Source: Streptomyces sp.
GTDB lineage: Bacteria; Actinomycetota; Actinomycetes; Streptomycetales; Streptomycetaceae
Direction: 5' to 3'
Length of the DNA stretch: 40,789 nt
Assembly (NCBI RefSeq): GCF_031181705.1
Contig: NZ_JAPSKN010000021.1
Span: 1 to 40,789 of the forward strand
Positions within the stretch are counted from its first letter, which is position 1, and every line of letters starts with the position of its first letter. Positions 30,247 to 40,754 of this stretch are shown here, one piece after another. The position numbers and the translations under genes are program-made. Below the pieces are notes generated by a model. The model saw nothing but the letters and a program-made list of their open reading frames with translations. It had not been told where the DNA came from and searched no databases.

Positions 30247-31079
30247 CAGCTCTTCACCGCCCCGGTGAGAAGGTTGCCCGTGATGCGCCGCTGGATGAGC
30301 GCGAAGACGACGAGGGAGGGCAGGGTCGCGAGGAACGCGGCCGCCGCGAGCGGGCCGAGGTCGGCGACGCCCTCGGCGCCGATGAAGTGCGTGAGCACCA
30401 CCGGCAGCGTCTGCTTCTCGGGCGTCTTGAGCAGCACGAGCGCGAAGAAGAACTCGTTCCACGCGGTGATGAACGCGAACAGCCCGGTCGCCGCGATGCC
30501 CGGCGCGAGCAGCGGAGCGGTCACCGACACCAGGGTCCGCACCCGCCCGGCCCCGTCGACCGCCGCGGCCTCCTCCAGCTCGCGCGGCACGGCCCGTACG
30601 TACCCGGCGAGCATCCACAGCGCGAACGGCAGTGCCCACACCACGTACACCAGCACCAGCCCGGGCAGGGAGTCGATCATTCTCAGGTGCTTCAGCACGA
30701 GGAACAGCGGGATGATCAGCAGTACGAACGGGAACGCCTGGCTGACCACCACCCAGCCCGTCACCGCCCTGGCGAGCCGGGTACGGCGCCGGGCGACGGC
30801 GTAGGCCGCCGGCGTGGCGATCAGCACCGCGAGGAGTGCCGATGCGAGCGCGGCGAGCAGGGAGTTGAGGGCGGCCCGCAGCAGCGGCTGTTCCTCGAAG
30901 GCCTGCCGGAAGCCGGCGAGGGTGGGGTCCTCCGGGAGCCAGGTCGGGTGCAGGCTGCTCAGCTCGCGCGGCGGCTTGAACGCGGTGGACAGCAGCCAGA
31001 CGAACGGGAAGGCCAGGAAGACCAGATACGCGAGCAGCGCGGTGTACTGGCCGACGCGGGCCGGGGTGCCGGTCCTCAC
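30246..31079 (-). CDS. Sugar ABC transporter permease, MalG-like
   Basis: The 277-aa permease has about six transmembrane segments (first YTALLAYLVFLAFPFVWLLS). The cytoplasmic EAA loop is ELEEAAAVDGAGRVRTLVSV then TAPLLAPGI, and AFITAWNEFFFALVLL is typical of MalG-type subunits. The GTG start overlaps the MalF-like stop by 4 bp, and its stop overlaps the binding-protein ATG. The operon lacks an ATPase; Streptomyces sugar importers generally share MsiK encoded elsewhere. Confidence 0.92.
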   Translation of the reverse strand: MRTGTPARVGQYTALLAYLVFLAFPFVWLLSTAFKPPRELSSLHPTWLPEDPTLAGFRQAFEEQPLLRAALNSLLAALASALLAVLIATPAAYAVARRRTRLARAVTGWVVVSQAFPFVLLIIPLFLVLKHLRMIDSLPGLVLVYVVWALPFALWMLAGYVRAVPRELEEAAAVDGAGRVRTLVSVTAPLLAPGIAATGLFAFITAWNEFFFALVLLKTPEKQTLPVVLTHFIGAEGVADLGPLAAAAFLATLPSLVVFALIQRRITGNLLTGAVKS

Positions 31080-32020
31080 GTGTCGTCACCTCCCCGCAGG
31101 CGCCCGGCGAGGAACACGGCCAGGGCGATCGAGATCCCGGCGACCATGACGCAGCCCATGGCCGCCGCGTAGCCGAACTGACCGTAGCGGAAGGCCTCTT
31201 CGTAGGCGAAGAGCATGGGCAGGCGGGTCCGGCCGCCGGGACCGCCGCTGGTGAGCACGTAGACCAGGGCGAAGGAGTTGAAGTTCCAGATGAGGTTGAG
31301 CGCCGTGACGGCCAGGGCGACGGGCCGCAGGGCCGGCCAGGTGACCGTGCGGAAGCGGCGCCAGGCGCCCGCCCCGTCGACCGCCGCCGCCTCGTGCAGC
31401 TCGCGCGGGGTGTTCTGCAGCCCGGCGAGCAGGGCCACCGTCGTCTGGGGCATGCCCGCCCAGACGCCGACGACGATCACGGCGGGCAGCGCGGTGGCCA
31501 GACCGCTCAGCCAGTCCCGGCCGCTGCCGAGACCCAGGTCGCGCAGGGTCTCGTTCAGCAGGCCCGCGTCGGGATGGTAGACCAGCCGCCACATGATGCC
31601 GACGACGACCTCCGGCATCGCCCAGGGGACGATCGCGAGGGCGCGGGCGAGCCAGCGCAGCCGGAGGTCCTGGTTCAGCAGCAGGGCGAGGCCGAGGGCG
31701 AGCAGGAACTGCGGCACGGTCACCCCGACCGCCCACACCAGGCCGATCCGGAACGACTCCCAGAACAGCGTGTCGTGCAGCAGGTCCCGGAAGTTGAGCC
31801 CGCCGATCCACTCGGTGGGCTCGGTCCGGCCCGCCTGGGCGTCGGTGAAGGCCAGCAGGATCCCGTACAGCAGCGGGCCGACGCTGAGGACGAGGATGGG
31901 GAGCAGGGCGGGCAGCACCAGGAACCAGGCGCCGTGATCGACGGGCCGGCGGGGCCGGCCGTCGCCGGGCCGACGGCCGGCCGGTCTCCTCGGTGGCGAC
32001 GTCCCGGTCACCGATGTCAC
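31076..32020 (-). CDS. Sugar ABC transporter permease, MalF-like
   Basis: This 314-aa permease heads the operon. After a basic Pro/Arg-rich N-terminus of about 35 residues come six predicted helices (first AWFLVLPALLPILVLSVGPL). The EAA loop reads ELHEAAAVDGAGAWRRFRTV then TWPALRPVALAV, and LIWNFNSFALVYVLTSGGPG is characteristic of MalF-type subunits. I chose the GTG at 32020 because GAAGGGG stands upstream; the frame stays open to 32950 across another gene, which is not coding in this direction. Confidence 0.9.
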   Translation of the reverse strand: MTSVTGTSPPRRPAGRRPGDGRPRRPVDHGAWFLVLPALLPILVLSVGPLLYGILLAFTDAQAGRTEPTEWIGGLNFRDLLHDTLFWESFRIGLVWAVGVTVPQFLLALGLALLLNQDLRLRWLARALAIVPWAMPEVVVGIMWRLVYHPDAGLLNETLRDLGLGSGRDWLSGLATALPAVIVVGVWAGMPQTTVALLAGLQNTPRELHEAAAVDGAGAWRRFRTVTWPALRPVALAVTALNLIWNFNSFALVYVLTSGGPGGRTRLPMLFAYEEAFRYGQFGYAAAMGCVMVAGISIALAVFLAGRLRGGDDT

Positions 32021-32179
32021 GGAATCACCCCTTCGCACGGCTCGGCCGGCCACGTCATGGCCGTGAAGGCGGTCTGCCTCGCCGAGGCACCGCCTATGCC
32101 CCGCCACCTGTGCCGATGCGACACTGACCGGAGGATGGCCGGAACCCGACGGCAGTGGTGCGGACGACGGAGGCGGACG
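32021..32179. promoter_or_regulatory. Divergent region between sugar ABC operon and APH-like gene
   Basis: TGCCTC (32075-32080) and GAGGCA (32084-32089) form a palindrome around GCC, nested in GGCGGT...ACCGCC-like flanks (arms GGCGG/CCGCC). GGCCACGTCATGGCC at about 32048 is a second imperfect palindrome. Either could be the operator of the transporter's regulator. I could not assign promoter boxes with confidence. Confidence 0.35.
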
Positions 32180-33043
32180 ATGGACGAGGCACGGGCACGG
32201 GACGTACTGGCGGCGGCGCGGGTGCTGCCCGGCGCGGCCCGCGAGGCACGGCTGCTCGGCCTGGGCGAGAACGCGGTGTTCGCCGCCGGCGACCTGGTCG
32301 TCAAGGTCGGCCGCGACGCCGAACTCCTCGACCGGGCGCGCCGCGAGCTGGACGTGGCGGTGTGGCTCGCGGAGGCCGGGGTGCCCGCCGTGCGGGCGGC
32401 CGAGCCGAAGGCGCTGCTGGTGGACGGCCACCCGGTGACCGTGTGGCACCGGCTGCCGGATGCCGTACGGCCCGCCGAGCCGCGGGATTTGGCCGGACTG
32501 CTGCGGATCGTGCACGCCACGCCCCCTCCTCCCTTCGCGCTTGCCGGGCGCGATCTGCTGGGTGGTGTCGAGCGCTGGCTGCGGCTCGCGGGGGACGCGG
32601 TCGATCCCGCGGACGCGGCGTATCTGCGCGAGCGGCGGGACGCGTTCGCCGCGCAGGCCGCCACACTGACGCCGCACCTGCCGCCCGGGGTGATCCACGG
32701 CGACGCGCTGCCGCGCAATGTGCACGTCGGTCCGGACGGTCCGGTCCTGGTCGACCTGGAGACGGTCTCCTCGGACCTGCGCGAGCACGATCTGGTGGTG
32801 ATGGTCCTCTCCCACGACCGGTACGGGCTCCCCGACGAGGCGTACGCGTCCTTCACGCGGGCCTACGGCTGGGACGTCCGGGCGTGGGAGGGCTGTTCGG
32901 TGCTGCGCGGCGCGCGGGAGACCGCCAGTTGTGCGTGGGTGGCGCAGCACGCGCCGGGCAATCCCAAAGCGCTGGCCGAGTTCGAGCGGCGGGTGGCGTC
33001 CCTCAGGGACGGCGACGAGACCGTGCGCTGGTATCCGTTCTGA
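32180..33043 (+). CDS. APH-like phosphotransferase (aminoglycoside/choline kinase fold)
   Basis: The 287-aa kinase-fold protein has a small N-lobe with LLGLGENAVFAAGDLVVKVG, where the Lys would contact ATP. The catalytic loop GVIHGDALPRNVHV has H173 and D175, and the metal site VLVDLETVS has D192. These are APH-family landmarks. Members phosphorylate antibiotics, choline, sugars or amino-sugars; the substrate is not evident. Position beside a sugar importer is compatible with a sugar kinase, and beside a resistance pair with drug inactivation. GGAGG precedes the ATG at 32180. It is convergent with the exonuclease gene, 15 bp apart. Confidence 0.87.
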   Translation: MDEARARDVLAAARVLPGAAREARLLGLGENAVFAAGDLVVKVGRDAELLDRARRELDVAVWLAEAGVPAVRAAEPKALLVDGHPVTVWHRLPDAVRPAEPRDLAGLLRIVHATPPPPFALAGRDLLGGVERWLRLAGDAVDPADAAYLRERRDAFAAQAATLTPHLPPGVIHGDALPRNVHVGPDGPVLVDLETVSSDLREHDLVVMVLSHDRYGLPDEAYASFTRAYGWDVRAWEGCSVLRGARETASCAWVAQHAPGNPKALAEFERRVASLRDGDETVRWYPF

Positions 33044-33058
33044 GGGCGGGCGCCCCGG

Positions 33059-33781
33059 TCAGACCCGGTCGTCCGCCAACTCCCGCAGCGGCCAGGCCCC
33101 GTCGACGAGCGCCGTGGCGTCGCCCTTGCCGCGCAGGAAGTTCTGGAAGTCCGCCGCCCACTGCGCGTACCACTCGATCTGGCGGTGGTGCAGCTCCGCC
33201 GGGCCGAGCGTGGCGATCTTGGGGTGGCGGTCGGCTATCGCGCAGGCCAGACGGGCCGCCGCCAGGGCGTCGGCCAGCGCGTCGTGCGCCGAGTCGAGGA
33301 CGACGCCGTACTCCGCGCAGACCGCTTCGAGGTTGCGTTTGCCGCGGCGGTAGCGGTCGACCCGGCGGTCGATGGTGTACGGGTCGATGACCGGGGCCGG
33401 GTCCACGCCGCCCAGACGGTCGCGCAGGGACGGCAGGCCGTGGCGGCGCAGCTCGGCGGAGAGCAGGGTCAGGTCGAAGGCGGCGTTGTAGGCGACGACC
33501 GGTACGCCCGTCGTCCAGTAGGAAGTCAGGACGTCGGCGAGGGCGTCGGCCACCCGGTCGGCCGGTCTGCCCTCGGCGGCCGCCCGTTCGCTGCTGATGC
33601 CGTGCACCGCCACCGCGTCCTCGGGGATCGGCACCCCGGGGTCGGCCAGCCACTCCCGGCGCCCCATCGGCTCGCCGCCCCTGACCTCGATCACGGCCGC
33701 CGTGACGATGCGCGCCTCGCGCGGATCCGTGCCCGTCGTCTCCAGGTCGAAGCCGATCAGCAGCTCCCGGTGCCAGCCCAT
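33059..33781 (-). CDS. DnaQ-like DEDDh 3'-5' exonuclease
   Basis: The 240-aa protein carries ExoI IGFDLETTGTDPREARI (D and E ligands near residues 13-15), ExoII VVAYNAAFDLTLLSAELRRH and ExoIII DSAHDALADALAAARLA, in which the His five residues before the last Asp marks the DEDDh class. It would remove 3' nucleotides from DNA or RNA as a stand-alone proofreading-type enzyme. The start at 33781 follows AAGGGGGG; a reading from 33847 would include the promoter. An inverted pair CAGTGGT/ACCACTG (33814-33843) lies upstream. Confidence 0.9.
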   Translation of the reverse strand: MGWHRELLIGFDLETTGTDPREARIVTAAVIEVRGGEPMGRREWLADPGVPIPEDAVAVHGISSERAAAEGRPADRVADALADVLTSYWTTGVPVVAYNAAFDLTLLSAELRRHGLPSLRDRLGGVDPAPVIDPYTIDRRVDRYRRGKRNLEAVCAEYGVVLDSAHDALADALAAARLACAIADRHPKIATLGPAELHHRQIEWYAQWAADFQNFLRGKGDATALVDGAWPLRELADDRV

Positions 33782-33860
33782 GGGCGGGCCCCCCTTCTTG
33801 TGGTGCGTTCCCCCAGTGGTCCCCACCTTCCCATGCACCACTGACAATCAGAGGACCGCG

Positions 33861-33881
33861 TTCCGCCCGGCGGGGGCGGAA
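33861..33881 (-). terminator. Terminator of the HEPN gene
   Basis: TTCCGCCC and GGGCGGAA form a perfect 8-bp stem with a 5-nt loop, 22 bp past the stop codon. Confidence 0.65.
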
Positions 33882-33903
33882 CCACCCGGTGGCCGGGCGC
33901 CGT

Positions 33904-35145
33904 TCACGACACGGGCCGCGAATCCGCCCACATCACCTCGAACTCCTCGCGATACGTGGGGAAGAGGCCGCTTTCGTCGTGCTCGCCCGACTTGACCACC
34001 TTGCTGCCGTTGCGCAGGACGAACACCGGCGCCTCCATGCCGCGCGTCCGGCGCAGGTAGTTCTGCACGACCGCGATGCCGTCGGCGCCGTCGCCGTCGA
34101 CCAGGTACGCCGTGAAGCGGGGCGTCTCGTCGAAGACCTGGATCTCGAAGGCACCCGGGTCGCGCAGCCGGGCCCGCACCCGGCGCATGTGCAGGATGTT
34201 CATCTCGACGGCCCGGCTGAGCTCGCCGCGCTTGATGCCGAGCTCCCGCTCACGCCGTTTGACCGCGCTGGAGGCGGGGTTGAGGAACAGCAGCCGCACC
34301 CGGCAGCCGGACTCGGCGAGCCGCACCAGGCGGCGGCCGGAGAAGTTCTGCACGAGCAGGTTGAGCCCGATGCCGATGGCGTCCAGCCGGCGGGCACCGC
34401 CGAAGATGTCCTCGGCCGGGAACTGCCGCATCAGCCGCACCCGGTCCGGGTGGACGGCGACCACGTCGGCGTACCGGTCGCCGATCAGGTCCTCGACCGC
34501 GTCGACGGGCAGCCGGCGCGCGGAGGGCACGTCACCGCCCGCGCCGAGCATCTCCAGCAGCCTGGCCGAGGCCCGCTCGGCCTGGTTCAGCACGGCCTCG
34601 GACAGGGCCCGGTTGCGGGAGACGACGTTCCGGGTGACCTCCAGCTCGTCCAGGGCGAGTTCGACGTCGCGGCGGTCGTCGAAGTAGGGCTCGAAGCAGG
34701 GCCAGTGCTGCACCATCAGCTCGCGCAGCTGCGGCAGGGTGAGGAACGACAGCACGTTGTCGTCGGCCGGGTCCAGCAGATAGCCCTTGCGGCGGCTGAC
34801 CTCGCGCACGGCGACCGCGCGCTGCACCCACTCCTGGCCGGCGGGCCCGGCGGCGGCCACCACCCAGTCGTCGCCGTGGACCGGTTCGTAGATCGGCCGC
34901 AGCACGGCGGCCACGACGGCGCGCAGCCGCTGCTCGACGAGGTTCAGCCAGATGTAGGCCCGGCCGGCCCGCTGGGCGCGGGTGCGCACCTCGCGCCAGG
35001 CGTCGGCGTCCCAGTCCAGTTCCGGACCGATCGAGCCCGACGCGTCCATCGGCCGTGCCAGGGACACGGCACCGGTCGGGACGTCTGCGGAGTTCCCCTC
35101 GTGACCCTCGTCACCAGGGGGCAGCTCCAGCCCTCCCGAGCCCAC
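33904..35145 (-). CDS. SAV2148-type HEPN-domain protein
   Basis: The 413-aa protein matches what I know as the SAV2148 family of Streptomyces HEPN proteins. Residues about 45-200 are helical. LDELEVTRNVVSRNRALSEA (165-184) aligns with the HEPN signature RNxxxHNRxLS, but the catalytic His position is Arg177. Residues about 245-405 form an alpha/beta domain with FSGRRLVRLAESGCRVRLLF, LNPASSAVKRRERELGI, FEIQVFDETPRFTAYLVDGD and EAPVFVLRNG, resembling DUF5919-type domains by eye. RNA binding without cleavage is one possibility. Start: I favour the GTG at 35145 (GGAAGG upstream); an ATG at 35049 would remove 32 residues. Confidence 0.8.
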   Translation of the reverse strand: MGSGGLELPPGDEGHEGNSADVPTGAVSLARPMDASGSIGPELDWDADAWREVRTRAQRAGRAYIWLNLVEQRLRAVVAAVLRPIYEPVHGDDWVVAAAGPAGQEWVQRAVAVREVSRRKGYLLDPADDNVLSFLTLPQLRELMVQHWPCFEPYFDDRRDVELALDELEVTRNVVSRNRALSEAVLNQAERASARLLEMLGAGGDVPSARRLPVDAVEDLIGDRYADVVAVHPDRVRLMRQFPAEDIFGGARRLDAIGIGLNLLVQNFSGRRLVRLAESGCRVRLLFLNPASSAVKRRERELGIKRGELSRAVEMNILHMRRVRARLRDPGAFEIQVFDETPRFTAYLVDGDGADGIAVVQNYLRRTRGMEAPVFVLRNGSKVVKSGEHDESGLFPTYREEFEVMWADSRPVS

Positions 35146-36083
35146 CCGCGCACCGCCTTCCGCTCCCCTGAGCACTCCCCTTGTCAACGATCAAGGAAGG
35201 GTACTCCGGGAGCGGTCGGCGGTGCAGCCCGATGGGCAGCATCGCTCCCAACGGCGCGGCCACCAGTGCCCGTTCCGCCGTCCGAGCCCGTCGGGAGTGG
35301 GCGGATTCATGGCGGTGGAACCGTTCGCACGCGTCTGACCGCGTGACGTACGGATCGTGCTTGGCGCGGCCGCGTCCCGGGTACCTGGTGGATCCCGGGA
35401 CGATCTCGTAGGAGCGCGTGTGTCCGTCCTTGTTCTCGCCGGTCGCACTGGCGACGCACCACGGGCGGTGGTTCCCGCCCGGTCCCGCGCCCAGCGGGCC
35501 GGCGATCAGCGGTGCCGCCCCGGCCGTCACGGCGGCACTCCGGGGCGGCTGGACGCCGCCCCGGGTGCCGGCGCGCACCAGCGTGCCGGCGGCCCGGGTG
35601 ACGAGCGGGTCGTCCCGGTGGTCCTGTCACGTCACGTCGGCGGGACGCGGCGCGGCCGGGTCGCCGGCCTCCCCGGAACCGGCTTCGGCGAGGCCGACGC
35701 CGAGGCGCTGCGGGCCGCGCCCGCCGTCCACGTGCTCGCCGGACCGGGAGCGCCGCCGGCTCAGGGCGCCTCGCTCGGTCCGCCGCGGCCCGCCCCCGGC
35801 CGGCGGGGCGCGGCCCGTGCCCCGCTCCCCCTCGGCCGCCGGCCGCTCGACGACGCCCGGGGGAACGGCCTGGTCCGGGGGGCGGTGCACTATGGTGCGC
35901 ACATCTTCCACCTGCTCCCCCACAGCCCCGGGAGTACGTCTTGGCCCCATTGGTTCGGCATACCTCGTCCGCAGTGGTCACTCGGTAGGAGGGAGATAAG
36001 TCATAGGGGGTCCCCCCACTTCCGGGGAGACTCGGGGGCCGAGGCGTCCCCACCGGCGCCGCACACCTGAAAGAGTCGTATCC
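35146..36083. other. About 940 bp without a convincing gene
   Basis: The plus-strand frame from 35181 is open to a TAG at 35409-35411 and then again to 35999, with third-position GC near 90 percent after the stop. A second frame starting GTG 35420 with AGGAG upstream is also open. Products are low-complexity and match nothing I know. Near 35941 a 15-codon TTG frame after GGGAG (LAPLVRHTSSAVVTR) precedes an AGGAGGGAG and a GGGGG/CCCCC-rich stem close to 36000. The last 150 bp look like a leader for glgX. Confidence 0.35.
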
Positions 36084-38210
<2,127 letters not shown>

Positions 38211-38250
38211 CCGCCCCGCGCACACGCGCCCCCGCGGTCTCGACGCGGCG

Positions 38251-38290
38251 GCGCGTCGCCCGGCGAGAGCCACTCGTCCGGGCGACGCGC
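38251..38290 (+). terminator. Large hairpin after glgX
   Basis: GCGCGTCGCCCGG (38251-38263) and CCGGGCGACGCGC (38278-38290) form a perfect 13-bp stem. Inside it CGAG/CTCG adds 4 bp around AGCCA with one bulged T. It lies 41 bp past the glgX stop. Confidence 0.8.
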
Positions 38291-38335
38291 GGCGCACCCG
38301 GAGGGACCGGGGGGCACGAACCGCCGCGGGACGGG

Positions 38336-38341
38336 TACGTA
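38336..38341 (+). promoter_or_regulatory. Possible leaderless treY promoter
   Basis: TACGTA lies 7 nt before the treY ATG, and I see no Shine-Dalgarno site there. No convincing -35 box. With the upstream hairpin, it suggests treY can be transcribed separately from glgX. Confidence 0.4.
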
Positions 38342-38348
38342 CGTTTCC

Positions 38349-40712
38349 ATGACACCTGAGCGACCTGACCCCGTGGCGCCCACGGCCACGTACCGGCTGC
38401 AGCTGCAGCCCGACTTCCCGTTCGGAGCAGCCGCGGCCGTCGTGCCGTACCTGGCCTCGCTCGGCGTCTCGCACCTGCACCTGTCCCCCGTCCTGGAGGC
38501 GGTGCCCGGCTCGACGCACGGCTACGACGTGGTCGACCACGCGCGCGTGCGTGAGGAGCTGGGCGGCGAGGACGGGCTGCGGGCGCTGGCGCGCACGGCG
38601 GACGAGCACGGGCTCGGCCTGGTGGTGGACATCGTCCCGAACCACATGGCCATGTCCCCGCGTCACAACCGGGCCCTGTGGGAGGTGCTGCGCGAGGGCC
38701 CGAAGTCGCCGTACGCGCGCTGGTTCGACATCGACTGGGAGGCCCAGGACGGCCAGGTGCTGCTGCCGGTGCTCGGCGGACCCGTGGGCGAGGTGCTCGA
38801 CGATCTGCGCGTCGACGGGGACGTCCTGCGCTACCACGACCACGTCTTCCCGCTGCGCGAGGGCACCGAGGACCTGCCGCTGCCGCACCTGCTGGACGCG
38901 CAGTGGTACCGGCCGGTGTGGTGGCGGCTGGCCCGGACCGAGCTCAACTACCGGCGCTTCTTCAGCATCTCCGAGCTCATCGGGGTGCGGGTGGAGGACC
39001 CGGAGGTCTTCGAGGCCACCCACGGCAAGATCCTGAAGCTGCTGCACGAGGGCGTGATCGACGGGCTGCGCATCGACCACCCCGACGGGCTCGCCGACCC
39101 CGACGGCTACCTCACCCGGCTGCACGAGGCGACCGGCGGGCGCTGGACGGTCGTGGAGAAGATCCTGGCCGACGGCGAGCACCTGCCGGCCTCCTGGCCC
39201 GTGGCGGGCACGACCGGCTACGACGCCCTGCGGCACGTGGACGGGGTCTTCACCGACCCGGCCGGCTTCGGGGAGCTGCTCGGCCGGTACCGGCGCTTCG
39301 CGGCCCCGCAGACGGACCGGGGCGGGCAGTGGGACGCGACGGTGCGGCGGGCGGCGTACAAGGTGCTCACGCACGAGCTGGCGACCGAGACGGAGCGTCT
39401 GACGCGGGTGGCGACCCGGCTGTGCGCGACCGCGCCGGAGCCGGCACTGCGCGACCGCGCGCCCTGGGCGCTGCGCACCGCGCTGCGGGAGCTGCTGGTC
39501 CGCATGGAGGTCTACCGGCCGTACGAGTCCGTCGACGCGGCGTCCGTGGTCACCGAGGAGGCCGCGGCCGAGGCCCGGATCGCCTTCGCGGTGCCGGAGG
39601 AGGCCGGCGCGGTGGACGTCGTGCGCGACCTGGTGCTGGGGCGGTACGGCGACGGACCGGCGCAGGTGGAGTTCCGGACCCGGTTCGCGCAGACCTCGTC
39701 GGCGCTGCGGGCGAAGTCGGTCGAGGACACGGCGTTCTACCGGTACGTGCCGCTGCTGTCGGCGACCGAGGTGGGCGGGAACCCGGGAGCGCCCGCGCTG
39801 TCGCCGCAGGAGTTCCACGCCTACTGCGCGCGCCTGCAGCGGGACTGGCCGCTGACCGGCACGGTGGCCTCGACGCACGACACCAAGCGCAGTGCGGACG
39901 TCCGGGCGGCGCTGCACGTGCTCACCGAGTGCCCGGACCGCTGGGCGGACGTCCTCGCGGAGGTGACCCGCTCCGGCGAGGGCGTGCCGGACGCGCAGCT
40001 GGCGTGGGCGGCCTGGCAGACGGTGTTCGGGCTGGGGCCGGCGGAGCCGGAACGGGTGCAGGGCGCGCTGCTGAAGCACGTGCGGGAGGCGGGCCTGTTC
40101 ACCAGCTGGACCGAGCAGGAGCCGACGTACGAGGAGGCGGTGGCGCGGTTCGTGGCGGCCGGGCCGTGCGGGGCGCCGGGTGAGCGGGTCGCCGCGTTCC
40201 GCGAGTCGCTCGCCCCGCACATCCGGGCCAACGTGCTGGGCACGGCCCTGGTGCAGCTGACGATGCCGGGCGTCCCGGACGTCTACCAGGGCACGGAGAC
40301 CGAGTACCGGGCCCTGGTCGACCCCGACAACCGGCGGGCGGTGGACTTCCCGCCCGCGGACTTCGGCGGCACGTCCGGCGAGAAGGCCGCGCTGACGCGG
40401 GCGGCGCTGGGGCTGCGGACCCGGCGGCCCGGCGCGTTCGGCGACACGGCCACCTACATGGCGCTGCCGGCCGAGGGCCCGGCGGCCGGGCACTGCCTGG
40501 CGTTCGCCCGGTCCGGTGAGGTGGTGACGGCCGTGACGCGTCTGTCGCTGCGGCTCGCCGAGGCGGGCGGCTGGCGGGAGACCCGGCTGCCGCTGCCGCC
40601 GGGGCGCTGGGCGGACGTGCTGGAGCCGGACCGGGAGTTCACCGGGCACGCGCGCGTGGCGGAGCTGTTCGCCGGGCTGCCGGTGGCACTGCTGGAACGG
40701 GTGGGCGACTAG
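38349..40712 (+). CDS. treY: TreY, maltooligosyltrehalose synthase
   Basis: The 787-aa GH13_26 enzyme rearranges the reducing end of maltodextrins to a trehalose unit. The opening TATYRLQLQPDFPFGAAAAV and SPVLEAVPGSTHGYDVVDHA are diagnostic. VDIVPNHMAM, the nucleophile in DGLRIDHPDGL (D243), the acid/base in TVVEKILADGEHLP (E270) and the third Asp in ASTHDTKRSADVRA (D511) are all present. PGVPDVYQGTETEYRALVDP near 640 is conserved. The product would be cut by TreZ to free trehalose; treZ is not in the window but could follow. It works downstream of the GlgX/TreX gene beside it. Confidence 0.95.
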   Translation: MTPERPDPVAPTATYRLQLQPDFPFGAAAAVVPYLASLGVSHLHLSPVLEAVPGSTHGYDVVDHARVREELGGEDGLRALARTADEHGLGLVVDIVPNHMAMSPRHNRALWEVLREGPKSPYARWFDIDWEAQDGQVLLPVLGGPVGEVLDDLRVDGDVLRYHDHVFPLREGTEDLPLPHLLDAQWYRPVWWRLARTELNYRRFFSISELIGVRVEDPEVFEATHGKILKLLHEGVIDGLRIDHPDGLADPDGYLTRLHEATGGRWTVVEKILADGEHLPASWPVAGTTGYDALRHVDGVFTDPAGFGELLGRYRRFAAPQTDRGGQWDATVRRAAYKVLTHELATETERLTRVATRLCATAPEPALRDRAPWALRTALRELLVRMEVYRPYESVDAASVVTEEAAAEARIAFAVPEEAGAVDVVRDLVLGRYGDGPAQVEFRTRFAQTSSALRAKSVEDTAFYRYVPLLSATEVGGNPGAPALSPQEFHAYCARLQRDWPLTGTVASTHDTKRSADVRAALHVLTECPDRWADVLAEVTRSGEGVPDAQLAWAAWQTVFGLGPAEPERVQGALLKHVREAGLFTSWTEQEPTYEEAVARFVAAGPCGAPGERVAAFRESLAPHIRANVLGTALVQLTMPGVPDVYQGTETEYRALVDPDNRRAVDFPPADFGGTSGEKAALTRAALGLRTRRPGAFGDTATYMALPAEGPAAGHCLAFARSGEVVTAVTRLSLRLAEAGGWRETRLPLPPGRWADVLEPDREFTGHARVAELFAGLPVALLERVGD

Positions 40713-40737
40713 GCCCGGGCCCGCGTGGCCCCTCCGT

Positions 40738-40752
40738 CCGCCCGGAGGGCGG
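40738..40752 (+). terminator. Hairpin after treY
   Basis: CCGCCC and GGGCGG form a perfect 6-bp stem with a GGA loop, 26 bp past the treY stop. Confidence 0.5.
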
Positions 40753-40754
40753 GG

